Shown: piece after piece, positions 43,329 through 55,014 of the stretch | Layout of the letters: each line of letters begins with the position of its first letter | Position numbering within the stretch: position 1 is the stretch's first letter | Source of the DNA: Desmodesmus armatus | Lineage: Eukaryota; Chlorophyta; Chlorophyceae; Sphaeropleales; Scenedesmaceae | Assembly: GCA_007449985.2 (NCBI GenBank) | Contig: VIIQ02000145.1 | Coordinates: 1 to 64,000, forward strand | Direction of reading: 5' to 3' | DNA length: 64,000 nucleotides | Made by a program: the position numbers and the translations under genes | Notes under the pieces: model-generated | What the model saw: only the letters and a program-made list of their open reading frames with translations | Told to the model about the DNA's origin: nothing | The model's database searches: none

Positions 43329-44658
43329 CAGATGCAGTCATGCTGCATGAGCTGCAGGCAGGCCAGCAGCAGTGACACCAGCAGCAGGGTGGCTGCAGCT
43401 GAGTTCATGGCCAGCTGGCGTAAGGGGCAGGACTACCTCAGGGCGTTGTGGGACGTGTCTGAGCAGAGCTTAGCTATGTGAAGTTGCACAGGTAAGGGGG
43501 GGGGGGTGGAAGAGGGGGGGGGGGGCTGCTGGCTCTTAGGGTCAGCTGGTTGAAGGGGCAGGGCAATATCAGCCCGGTGTGACAGAAGTATGCGTTGAGG
43601 AGTGCGTGGTTGACCAGTTTGCGGGGGGGGGGGGGTGCAGAGGTACAGCCTGTAGGTGTGGGTGTGGGTGGCGGAGAGGGGAGGCGGTGGGGTGTGGGTG
43701 GCGGAGGGGGGAGGGGGGAGGGGAGGGGGGAGGGGAGTTTGTGGCACAGAGTAAAGGCTGGAGGGAGGGGATGCTGACTTTACAAGATCCATGGGTCTAG
43801 GTGTCAGCAGAGCATTGAGGCTCTAAAGTGGTGGTGGTGGTGGTGGGGGGGGGGGGGGGGGGGGGCTAGTTCATTGCCAGGGGGGAGTGGTATCCAACGA
43901 CAGCCTCATGCCAACAGGGGCGTAGGGTATGTGGGCGAGACAGCCTGACACTGACACAGAGGTAAAGCCCTTCAAGACGGTCTCCCCCAGAGCAGATGGA
44001 GGCTTGCATGGTTTTGTGTGTGTGTGGGGGGGGGGGGGGGTGCATGGCTGTTGTGGGCATGGGGGGATAAAGTTGGTCTGGTAGGCTGCGACATGACCTT
44101 TGGCAATGCTGCAGATTGTCTTGCAGTGCGGCAATGGTGAGATGCATGCCAGGCAGTGCCTTTCGCACGAAGGGACAGCCGAGCCACACGCCTTGTGAGA
44201 CGCACTGCGTACTGCCTCGGCCTACTTTGCTGCCATGTCTCGTCCAGATACAGACTCAGTGCTGAGCCCTGAGCACAGCCCCACCCCCTCTCAGCACACA
44301 GCAATCCTGCAGCTACTCAACCCTGAATGCCCCCCCCGGGGGGGGGGGTCTCAGCCAAGGCGTTTGGCTTTTAGCATTGTCCCACTCCACGCCTCACCCC
44401 CCCCCCTCAGTATCACATACCCCAGTGACACGCTGTTGCTGCCACTGCGTGCCCACTCCTGCATGGTGCACTGCAGCATCTCTGCTTCAGCGCAGGGCGC
44501 CTTACTGCTGCTGGCGGCCCTCACAGCGCCATTGCGGTTGCTGGCCGATCATTGCTGCAGACTGCGATGGGGGGCCAGCCGCCCTGGTGCCAGACTGGTT
44601 TGTTGCCGTGCGCACGCTCTCAGTAAAGCAGCAACAGCAGCACGATATGTATGGCTGA
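42934..44658 (+). CDS. Possible second gene or continuation; splice-bounded open segments
   Basis: Low-confidence model. After a CTGCAG acceptor, 42934-43110 reads VIAIDGSSLQHHLQAALLEH ... LLSLAVGDAVGQSAS and ends at GTACCT. After poly-C, 43201-43263 reads LLASLVIHHLLRRVVGFNQ before GTGAGG. About 43388-43478 reads VAAAEFMASWRKGQDYLRAL ... SEQSLA with a possible GTGAAG donor. About 44180-44330 reads ALRTASAYFAAMSRPDTDS. A last piece, 44560-44658, reads DCDGGPAALVPDWFVAVRTL and ends TGA. Phases between these pieces were not all verified, and the link to the poly-Gln gene at 39748-42180 is open. No domain is recognised. Confidence 0.3.
43499..43870 (+). repeat. G-rich low-complexity tract
   Basis: Repeated GGGGGAGGGG and TGGGTGGCGGAG words plus poly-G runs up to about 20 G near 43846-43865, probably intronic. 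No coding sequence seen. Confidence 0.8.
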
Positions 44659-45618
44659 GGTGTTGAATCGGAAGGATGGTGTGTCGGGTATGGCGCCTGC
44701 TGGATTTGGTGAGCCTGCAGTCCAGCAGCCGCCGGTGTGACACGGGTGTGGCCGCTCCTGTAGTCAGCAGCTGCAGGCCCACTGCAAGGCAGCCACTACC
44801 AGAGGAGCGTGTGTAATTGCTTTGCGGCTGACGAAGTCATGCATGCGGTCGCATGACAAAGCATGGTGTGTTGAGTGCTTTGCCTCCTGAGTTTGTGCGT
44901 CGTGCCCAGGCAAACTATTGTAATCAGACAGTCAACAGACGGCTTGGCTTGGTTCAAGTTTCACCAGAGGTCTGAAGGGACTTCAACGGCCATCACTTCA
45001 TCAACCAATTGACAGCATGTATGGATTTCCGGTGCACAAGTTGTGCACTGGAGACTAACAGGACCATGGCACATTGCTGACAACACAACATGTTGTGAGG
45101 CTGGTTGCGTGTGCAGTGCAGATGGGAGCATCAGACGGTGCAGTGGGCGATCTGACCTGACGGCAGCAAGCTTCTGCGCTGCATTGGTTGTAACCACTGA
45201 AGACAGTCTTCCACTTGGCCCTTGATGCCACGGCGTAGCCGAAGTTGTGACAGAGCAGCAAAGCGTATGCTGTTGGCATCAGTTTTCGATTATTGACACC
45301 CTAGCGACTTGATTGAGTGGTGCTGAATGCATCGCGTATGTGCGGCGGGGGGGGGGGGGGGGGGGGGGGGCATAATTGTGTCTTGCGCCCGACCACATGT
45401 CCCCAATACGTCAGCTGCTCTGGCTGCCGCTCAACTCAAACCAGTGTATCATTCATTTATAAGTTCAAAATGCAGGCTGCACTAACAGGCCTCATAGAAC
45501 CGCGGCGATAGTAGCTGCGGGCCCAGCATAAGATGCAGGCCCGCTTCACAATCAAGCCTTGGCGGCCAGTGTTGTCAGACCACATGACTTGCACACTGCT
45601 TGTATACTGCTCACCATA

Positions 45619-45619
<1 letters not shown>

Positions 45620-45685
<66 letters not shown>
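45620..45685 (+). repeat. Pure CTG repeat, about 22 units
   Basis: An uninterrupted CTG run. It is not assigned to a gene. Confidence 0.95.
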
Positions 45686-45687
<2 letters not shown>

Positions 45688-46187
45688 GGATATAGAAATA
45701 CCATCACTGTGCGCCTCCATCACTGCTGGCGTCCCCCAATACATGTCATCCGCGGCTGCACAGTATCAATGTCAGCTTCAGGCCCCTCCCCCCAATCCTG
45801 TGTATGCGCTTGACACCTTACAGTGGCATTATGCTGTGATGGCACCACAGCAGCAGTCAGAAGCTGGCAGTGCTGCTGCTGCAGCTGCCTATCTGCTGCT
45901 GCTGTGGTAACAACGTTTCCATGAACAATTCATGAACAGTTCCATGAACAGTCCATGAACAGCTCAACACAACACGAAGTCAACCCCATGTGTACAGAGG
46001 ACTGCTCAAGGAACATGTTCCTTTGGCAGTGTGTACACACAGCAGCGACGCACCATTGCCGCCTCTTTGACTGTTGCTTTGCAAGCGCTTTACTTGCCTG
46101 ATATGTCCACATGAGTTGGCCGCGACCATTGCTTTTTTTCATTTGAATTATAAAAAGCTAAGTGGTAGACGCGCAGGCGTCACTGCG

Positions 46188-46640
46188 GTGACTCCGGCCG
46201 GAGTCACTGACGGACTTGCTGCCGCATTACCCTGGTCACCGATTGTATGAGCGCTGCCTGAAGGCTTCATGGAGCTACGTCGGAACGCAAGCTTCAACCG
46301 ACATGTTTGGAGACCCGATGCATGTGACGAATATTGCTGTGCGAAGTTCATAGCAGTTCGTGACCCCCGAGGGTCACTCCATCGGGAACACGAACTACTG
46401 CGGGAATGTGGATATCGCGCTACAACGAAGGACCTGATCGCGAACTGAAGACGTCGTTCGATGACCTGAAGCTTGTTTGGGGAAGAACAGCGAGGCTTTG
46501 GTCTGCGACAAGTGTTGTGGTGCCTGCTGACGTCACTGCGCACACACTGACGGGACTCCAAAACATTGACGGTCACCCAACTGCCTGGCTATGTGCTGCA
46601 GCTGCTGCTTCCAGCTGTCAGCTACTGCGTGTCTCAGCTG
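46188..46640 (+). repeat. Dispersed repeat family, copy 2, starting at a 20-bp palindrome
   Basis: It begins near the perfect palindrome GTGACTCCGGCCGGAGTCAC (46188-46207). The part 46240-46510 matches 29310-29650, and the following part (CCTGCTGACGTCACTGCGCA, CTGCTTCCAGCTGTCAG, CTCAGCTGTTGATGCTGCCA) matches segments at about 30845 and 28520-28570. This copy therefore joins pieces that are separate in the 28-31 kb cluster and is probably closest to the full element. Confidence 0.6.
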
Positions 46641-47327
46641 TTGATGCTGCCAACAGCTGCTGCATACCCTTGCAATTGGGCACATGGCAGACGCACAGTC
46701 ACATTCTCTATGCCCAAGCACCTTGCAACCCACACCAAAGCCATCAGAAAGCACATCTCAATCCACCAGTATACTGGTACGTACTTCACAGTCTGCGCTC
46801 AGGCAGCAGCCGCTGCTCGCAGCATAGGACCTCACCATGCTCGCACCACTGCCAGCCTCAATACCCCCACCCCTCAATCCTCTCAAACACTCCCCACAGC
46901 GGACGCTTTCAGGGGTCCAGAGGACTCGGCACCTGGCCCCTGAGCTAAAAGATCGAATCAAACCCAGTTGCCAGTGCAGGCTACAACACTCAGGAATACG
47001 CACTGAGGTTTAGCCTGCCTCCCCTCCTTGACCATACAGAGTCTGAGAGTATACGGGACCTGGCACTGTTCACAACTCTTCAAAACAATCATTACCCGAA
47101 CTCAAGGTTCAACAATTTTCCACCGTGGACAAGCACAAGCCTTGAACACACTGCAACTATCAGCATCAACTTCCAGGTGACATGATGGGTTGGGTGTGAC
47201 CGAGCTAGCTGCTAGCTGCTGTACTAGCTGCTGCGCCCCAACAGTCCTGCTCTCCAGCGCTCTGCGACTCGCATGGCTTTGAAAGCCATGATGATAAACA
47301 CTTGAGTGTGGCTGGGTCAGCACTCAC

Positions 47328-50300
47328 TCAGCCCCACGGGCTCCAGGCCTGCCCATTGCCAGGGCTGTACCTCTGCTGCTCCAGCCTTTGGCATATCTGC
47401 ACATGCTGCTGCAGGAGCTGCTGTTGCTGCTGCTGCACTTCAGCGTCCAGCCGCAGCTGCTGCACCTGCTGCTCCTGCTGCAAAACCAGGGCTTGGAGCT
47501 GCTGCAGCTGCTGCTGCTGCATCACATGTGCATCCATCTGCTGCAACTGGTGCAGCTGATGCAGCACTACCTGCTGGAAAGCGGCAGCATCTACCCCATA
47601 CAGCACATGTAGCTGCTGCAGCAGCCACTGCTGCTGCTGTTGCTGCTGCTGCCGGCACACTTGAAGGTGCTGTAGCTGCTGGTGGTGGTGGTGCAGCTGC
47701 ATCTCTTGTATCTGTTGCTGGTGGTGCTGCCGCAGTTGCTTCTCCTTCCAGCTGAGGTGCTGCTGTAACTGCTGCTGTATCTGCAGCTCCTGCTGTTGCT
47801 TCTCATGGCCCTGCTGGCCCATCAACTGCCGGTGAGCCTGCTGAAAAAGCTGCTCCTGCTGCTGCACAAACCTCACATGACCTGCCACCGGGTGGCTGTC
47901 TGCATCCAACAGGCTCGCCAGCTGCTTGATGGCCGCGTTCTGCTGCACCACAGCCGGCATGGCGGCTGCCACGCTGCGCCTCACGTCCTGCACCGTAGCT
48001 GCTAGCTCAGGCAGCTCCAGCCACTGCTGCACTGAGGGCCTCTCGCTGGTGTTGGTGCTGAAGGAGGCTGCAATGTAGCTGCACAGCTGCGGGTAGGTGT
48101 CCCTGAGCAGGTCGAACATCGGGTCAGCCAGGGTGCGGACGTTGTCCAGCCAGGCTGGCATCTGCAGGGCCATGTTGAGGACAGGCGTGTAGGCGTCGGC
48201 TGGGTTGGCGTCCAACTCTTCCTGGCAGCGCTGGAAGGGGTCAGGGAAGCAGCCGTTGAGCACAAACAGGAGGGAGGGCATCGCCAGGCAGGTGTCTGTC
48301 GTGTTGTCGCAGATGGCCTCCATGGCTGCCTCGTCCTCCAACAGCAGCTGAGGGATGGCGGAGCCATTGGGCAGCAGCCTGCTGCGGAGCTGTAGGGCGC
48401 GGGTGTCGTGGTGGCCTGCAGGGGGTTGTGTAAGTAGATGAGGGTGTTGCGAGTGAACATCGGAAAATCGGCGGTTGTTTCAGCAAGCGCTCTCAACAGT
48501 CGGCTGTTCCAGCAGGCGTTACGCCATGTACCGAATCAGCCACGACTGCAAAAACCGACAAGGTCGACCGACTCAGTGGGGAACAAACTCCAATGAGGGA
48601 AGCAGCTATTAGTCAGGCTTGCCGCGATCACCTGTGGTGTTGAACTCCTTGAAGTCGTCCTCTCCGATCTTGTGGTGGATGCCAAAGTCGATGATCTTGT
48701 ACAGGTCGTGCACGTCGTCATACACCATGTTGGACAGCTTCTGGTCCCTGAACACCACACCCTGACAAGCAAGATGGCAGCAGCAAGACATGTAACAGAC
48801 CAGCAGCGGTGAGTTGTATGGCGACCAGATGCACTGTTGTCGCGGCAACACAAAGCGTGATTGCTCAGCAGGTCCGAGCAATAGCACTGCCTTGGCAGAA
48901 AAAGGCTACGGTTACTGTACAGGGTACTGTACTCCACACATAGGTTGTTGAATTCGCAAAAATGAGACACACCATTGCCAGCCCTCACCTCCCTCTGCAG
49001 CACCTCGGTTGCCAGCAGCCAGCACACCAGCATGCGCACGAAGCGCCCCACCCGCTGCTGCGGTGGCAGTGGCGGCTGCTGCGCCTCCCTGACCACGATG
49101 TTGTTGACACTCTCCCCGCAGAAGGGCGCCAGGCAGTAGGCGTGGCTGCCGTCTGCTGCAAAGGCCGTGCTGAACCCCAGCAGTGGGTGTGTCGGCAGTC
49201 GCTGCTCAGCCAGGATCTCCTTCCCGAACTGTGCAGACAGCAGGGAATGGCGGCGAGTGCAGAAATCAGTACAGTCCAACTGACTGAGTCATGAAACGTG
49301 TGGGCAGGGAGGAGGTAGCACTTTGAGTGCATGCACCTTGTCAGATCAGTGCAATGCTGGCACGCATGCCAACCGATGGCAGGCTGATGCATCAGTCTCG
49401 TCAACTATGCCGTCAGTCTGTGTGAGGCTTGAGTGTCAATAGTGTGCACAGTGGCAGCATGCACTGCTCTCCTTACAGTATGACAGTGCGTTTCCCAGTG
49501 CAAGCATGAACACGCGAGTTGTGGTGGTGGTGTGCTTGCAACAAAGGCAGTCTTTCAAAGACACATAAGTTATGTGTAGCACTGCTAGTGCGACAGGCTG
49601 ATGCACAGCAGGCCCTCAAATGCATTCCTCTGCTAACCTGGTAGCCTTGCTTGTCACATTGCATGGGCATGGCCTTGATCACAGCGTTGCCAAAGGGCTG
49701 TGGCAGTGTCACCAGGGTCACCTGCACGTGGTCACGCAGCGCTGCTGGCACCAGCTCCCGCGGCTGGAGCTGTGGCTGCTTCAGCATCGTACTGTGTCAC
49801 AAACAAGCATCAGCAGAGGGCAGGAGCAGAGGAGGAGTCATGCACTAGATGCAATGATGGTGGAGAGATGCATCACTGTAGTGCACTGATAGGGGCACAA
49901 GCAACGACATCATACACATGGCATTTGACAGGGTGCTAAGGTCTCTCAAGCAAGTCATGCCCATGACACACTTGGCAAGTGTGCCTTGCAAGGAATGGAT
50001 GTAGGAAGCATAGATATGCAAACACATGACGTCAACTCCTAAAATCGTGGCAGGACTTCTGACTATAGCGACTTACACAAGCTCGCCGATGCTCATTGTT
50101 GGCGGCTGCCATGGCTCACGAGCCTCCTCAGCCACAGCCATCACCAGCGCAGGCCTTGCACTCACTGCCAGCACAGCCCCGTGGCTGGAGGCAGCGGGCT
50201 GCACACTGGGCTGCACCTTGGCAGAGGTGGCTGGGCGTGCACGGTAGGCGGGCAGGCGCTGCACATGCCGCGTTCGTGCTGATGGCCTGCTGAAGGCAGG

Positions 50301-50860
50301 GGTGAACCCTGCAGGTCTGCTAACCCAGGCCGCCTTGGGGGTGAAGGGTGGGGGAGTTGCGGGGCTGGGGGGGCCTGGCGGGCTGAGTGGTGCGGCATCA
50401 GCCTGAGGGGCTGAGCTGTTGGCATAGGTGGACTGAGGCTCACACTTGATGGTTGGGGTGCTGCTAGGAGCAGCATCAAGAGACACTACATCTAATAAGC
50501 TTGTCTTGCCACACTCATAGCTGCAGCACAACAACAGCAGTAGCAGCAGCAGCAGTTGACAACTTGTGACAACATGATGCAGCAGGTATCACGGTTGAGT
50601 AGGTAGCAGGCGAGCACCGCAACTGCATCAGGCGCTGGCTGTGCACCAGAGACTTGACACCGCTGTGACTCACAGCAGGCCCTGTCGGACCTAGGTCGCA
50701 GGGACAAGGGCCAAAACATGACATACACAGCATTGCACACCAAGTGGCCGTTGCATTGTCTCCCAAAACAGCCAGCACTGTGCATCACACCTGCAGCGCT
50801 GCTCTTGGCTGTTGCCGACACGCTTGTGCCTAGTCTGGCTGCGAGGTGTGGCAAGGCCAT
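47328..50860 (-). CDS. Divergent protein kinase with Gln-rich C-terminal tail (698 aa)
   Basis: Exons 50860-50791, 50491-50077, 49791-49638, 49228-48989, 48761-48632 and 48415-47328 phase perfectly (699 codons with stop). Residues 1-160 are Ala/Ser/Pro-rich and probably disordered. The kinase region covers about 165-400. The candidate ATP lysine is K201 (GNAVIKAMPM); a helix follows (KEILAEQRLPTHPLLGF); then the catalytic loop GVVFRDQKLSNM with D299, K301 and N304 (FRD instead of HRD), and YKIIDFG with D318. Metal and catalytic residues are therefore kept, but no glycine-rich loop is evident before K201 and no APE motif follows DFG. Residues about 480-690 are mostly Gln with coiled-coil character. 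It could be an active but diverged kinase; substrate and pathway cannot be told. Start is the ATG at 50860, from which the reading frame and all splice phases follow. Confidence 0.75.
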
Positions 50861-53722
50861 AAGAGCTGCAAGCAGCAGGCAACACACAAGGAGGCAAGGG
50901 CCAAGTGGTGAGGGTGGTGTGGCTGGAAGCCAGCAGGCCAACCCTGTCCCCGGCAGGGAACTGTGTCGCTAGCACCGTATGCCAGCTGTCAATGCGGTGC
51001 TTCTTCTCAATGTTGACACCCATTGCCAAGCAATGTGACATGCTCTGCTGCTGGATGCATGATATCACGGCATCAATGCCACCGTGCAAGCAAGTAGGAG
51101 CATGCAGATGTGAACACCCTTCCACTGCATGCCCACTGTTTGCAAGACACAAACAAACTAGCAGCACAATTGAACTTACAAAAGTGGTTCCCACTTGTGC
51201 TTCATGCGGCTAGTGAGACAGAAGTTGCTGCTGATGGGTCGATGTCCCTGCTGTGGGCTGCTGTTGCTGCTGTCACCTGGCAGACTATGCTGGATGCACG
51301 GTTCTGAGCTATGCTGTTTGCGGTATGAGCTTTCGTTGCTGCTTGGAAGCTTTCACGTGCGTCCCTGTGGCTCTCGACGTGCTTTTGTTTCGTTCCCGCG
51401 CAGTCAGTGCAGCTGCTGGGTGGGCAAGAAGCGCCCTCGCTGCAGAGTGGATGACAGTATCAGTCTGTGTAGTAGACTCCACACAAAGACTTAGTTGCGC
51501 CAATGGAGCTGGTGCATGAGACGGACGTTGTTCATCTGCCCAGCCGGATGTGTTACATTGAGTCAACCGGTCACGCTGTCCAAAGAGACCTGTTGAACAT
51601 AAAGTTCTACAGTTTATGGAAGACGCATGACTGCTGTTGTCATTGCAGCGGGAATGACCACCTCACACTTCCCGCTGGGCGTGCCTCCCAAATGCAGCAC
51701 AATTCAGGGGATAAAAATTTCATCTTAGAACATGATATGCACATTGTCAGCATCATAGAGTGCAGGAGCGTTTGAGTTGCGAACATCGCCGCGGGTCGTT
51801 TGGTCGATCTGCGTGCGCAGTGCCAGTGTCCAAGCATAACTCATTCAGGGTGCTTTATGGGTAAACTTAGTGATGAGTATGTTGAATTACAGGGTGACTT
51901 ACACACATCTCCACTACGGAGTACTGGCCCGCGTCTTGTGTTGGGTCCCTGGCCACCGGGCGGTTCCGGTGCCGTCCGGTCACCCTTGACGTCAACTTCA
52001 ATGTTGAAACCAATACGCATCGTGAGGGATATCAAACCCACTTCATCTTACTTGCAGGTCTCCATCGTTTCTGGTGTCAACACCAACATATAACAAGCTT
52101 CATTAGAGCCTGTAATATTGATGCTGTAGGCTAGAGAGCTAGGTCAGTTTGCCATATCAGGACCCGGGCCCTCAGGGTGTGGCAGCGGGGCCTGCAAACA
52201 ACCACAAGGACACCACAACGTGGTTACAACTGGATTAGCACACCAACCGCCAAATCCGTGATATGACCTGCAGCAAAGACCCTTCACACAGGTCACCTGA
52301 CATGATGCCACACAATCTGCTGCTGCGGCCGGGTATGCAGTGCCGCACCAGGCCTTCTGGCACAGTGCACACTACATCACTCCTGCTGCTACCCGGTACT
52401 GAGTCCGAAACTGATGTTCGCGGTGTAAGGATAGCCTAGGACAGCCCAGCGCCAATCTCAAAACATGACCCTGACAGCGGCGGCTGCAGCAACAAATAAA
52501 ACACTCCTCGGACATAAGCGTCCCCTGCCCCCACCACCTGCACATACATCACACACATTGCCGCAGATGCAGTTGCCGCTGGTCTGCCAACATTGTGCCC
52601 CATACCATCACCATAAAGAACCAAACAGGAGGCGGGGGCACATAATGCTGCAGGATGCCAAGGGAGGGAAACAGCTGCCACAGTGCTGGTGGCCACACTG
52701 ACAGCGCTGCAGCTGCCTGCTCTCCACTCAGGCATTCAATGCCCTGAAGGTAGCACTGCCGCTGCTTAGCTCAGTGTCGCTGCAATGATTTGGTTCAGCA
52801 CCTGCAAAGATCAGAGCAGCACCAGCAGCGGCACACGATGTGTCACCTTGTCACAAAGGCCTTGTGTTTTGCGGTCTCAGCAGCGGACAGTGCTTGCCAG
52901 CTGCTATTCTACAGCAATCTGGGTTCAGCGCTGCTACGGTTGAGTGTTGGGCTCGAAACATGTGCACGTGAGCAGCTCGTGCTCTACAAAGTCTCTAGCC
53001 ATGGGTGAACTGCTTGGATAGTACATCATGTCGTATTTGGTGCTGAATGCCAGATCACTTCGTGTTGAAACTGATGTGACTCACACAATGCAGGAGGTTG
53101 CACTCACCGCCTGTCACGCTGCCTGAGCTGCGCCCAAATTATGCTCCGTAAGCGCCTGTCAGCCACCACCCTAGAGCAATACTTGCCCAACCTCCTGGAA
53201 ACAGCACAACATGTAAAAAACAGCAGGAACAAAACAGGATGAAGGCAGATGGTCAGCTCATGATTCCGAGAGTGTCTGTTGTGCTGTGCAGCACACAACA
53301 GAACCATCTTTCAGTCCATCAGAACTTAGTGCCGCTGCTTCACAAACTATCGCATCATGCAGTCAGTCGAACTGACTCTGTCTTACAGCACGAAGGGCGC
53401 CTCACCTCAAGACACATTGCATTAGCCGCCACACCCCATCATGGCAGGCTTCAGCTGGTGGATGGGGAAGCCATCAGCATCAGCAACGGCTGCCATGCAG
53501 CTGCAAGCACTATGCTGTGCCCATCCACTGATAGTGCCTGAGGCAGTGGTGCTGCCACTTCCCAAGGACAGGAGCGCCAGCCTCAGCCGAACATGCTGAA
53601 ATACTGCCTGCAAAGCAGGCAATAGACAGACGGGTGACCCACATGAAGCGCAGCACAACAGACAAGCGGCAAGCAGAGCAATTAAAACAGTTGGAGGAGA
53701 ATGACTACACTCTACCCTGCAA
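50861..53722. other. Region without a firmly supported gene
   Basis: Possible promoter of the kinase gene just above 50860. Minus-strand fragments with splice-like borders occur at 53107-53197 (LGKYCSRVVADRRLRSIIWA, very basic, CAG acceptor and GTGAGT donor) and about 52766-52799 (VLNQIIAATLS then TAA), but their phases do not join. They may be exons of an incomplete gene. A plus-strand open stretch at 51503-51773 starts MELVHETDVVHLPSRMCYIE and has no recognised relatives. Confidence 0.35.
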
Positions 53723-54015
53723 GGGTAGGGATTAGTTGAAAGTGACACAGGGAGTTTTCCTAGTAGGGGGGAGGGCTAGGGGCACTCCGGCTCAAGAGCA
53801 TGCCCCCAGGGGTGGGGGCATTGGGCCTTGCAGGGAGCCTGCTGCCAAGCCTGCCATATGTCTTGAAAACAGGGCAGTTTGGGGCCTCGGGAGGGGGGGG
53901 GGGGCACATGGGGCATTTCTCAGCCTGAGCCTCCCACTCAATGCCCCTAGGGGTGGGGGCATTTCGAGAGCCTGACAGAAAAACTCCCTGTGTCACTTTC
54001 AAGTAATCCCTACCC
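53723..54015. mobile_element. MITE with about 39-bp terminal inverted repeats
   Basis: The left end GGGTAGGGATTAGTTGAAAG... (53723-53761) is the reverse complement of 53977-54015 with two or three mismatches. The flanks show CAA on both sides (53720-53722 and 54016-54018), a possible 3-bp target duplication as in PIF/Harbinger-type elements. The interior has GGGGTGGGGGCA twice and a poly-G run; no transposase is present. Confidence 0.75.
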
Positions 54016-55014
54016 CAACTTTGGCGGGTCAGCAAGCCTTGAGTTGTTGACGAAAGAAGATTGCGTGCTATCATGGTAAGAAATGAAAGACGGCTCATAA
54101 GATAATGATCTAGCATGATGATGCAGCAGCAGTGCATGAGAGTGCTGTGGCTTGGATCGAGCTGTCTGCCACACAGCTCACAGGATCACCCGCCCTATCC
54201 CACAACACGGACATATGGATGCCACATGGATGGTTTTCTGGGGCGGTTTTCAATGTGTGGTTGCACAGCAGCTGGTGTGGTGACCTGGCGAACAGCTACT
54301 GTTGTGGGTTGCAGAGCTCTGCTCACCCAGCTACGCCTAGTGCTTGCTTGGGGCACTCGAGCGACTTGCTGACCACAGGTCCTTGGGAGTACCACTACAG
54401 TAGTTTGGTTTTGAAACCACAGAGCAGCATGTTTGGGGTGGTCGTCAGCAGCCCGTTTCAGCGCTGCTGCTTTTATGCCCTTTGTATGCCTGCGTTGTGG
54501 CCGTAACTGGCACAGGCTTTCTAGTGTCCTAGGTCACTGGTCGCCTGGTGGTGTCTTGCTTGTCTTGCACCAAGGTCGATTTGCTGCTTGCAGCATGCTG
54601 CTTGCACAATGAACCTGGCCGGAAACACGTGTAATGATGATGATGATGATGATGCAGCCTGATTTAGCATGCTGACAGCAGCGCTGGCTGCTGCTTGTAC
54701 TGCGGGAAGCCTCACCGCAACTGCAGCATACACATGAGCAGCTGACAAGAGCAGTACAGAACAGCCACAGGGGCTGCTGCCAAGGAGACATTGTCAAAAC
54801 CAGCCGTAAGCACTCCCTGCTCTCTACAATGCTGTACATGCAGGGAGCACGTACCTTCCAGTCATGCCGCCACGCTCTGTGAGTTGCCTGACTTCAATCT
54901 GCGGGTGGGCCTACCCTTCAGTGCACCACATGGTGCACCTGCTGCTGCAGCTGTCAGCACCGCTGCTGTTGGTGCCCATGGCTATCTGGCAGCAGTGGCA
55001 GCAGCAGCAGCATG
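54016..55014. other. 3' flank of the OPR gene
   Basis: No supported gene. It contains a short GATGATGATGATGATGATG run near 54635 and GCAGCAGTGG-type Q-like repeats near 54990. Confidence 0.5.

Larger units (their letters stand above)
44659..47327. other. Intergenic region with CTG repeat and dispersed repeat
   Basis: No supported gene. It contains a poly-G run of about 24 (45345-45370), a CTG repeat of about 22 units (45620-45685) and the dispersed repeat copy at 46188-46640. An open plus-strand stretch around 45700-45910 (NPVYALDTLQWHYAVMAPQQ) might be an exon but has no clear partners. Confidence 0.4.

Noticed and set aside
45533..45910. Plus-strand open frame with poly-Leu from the CTG run
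   Set aside because: It depends on the triplet repeat, with no confirmed splice partners and no conserved features.
53407..53611. Minus-strand stretch AVFQHVRLRLALLS with acceptor and donor
   Set aside because: The open frame hits a stop before the donor and the other frames are also closed, so it cannot be an internal coding exon as given.
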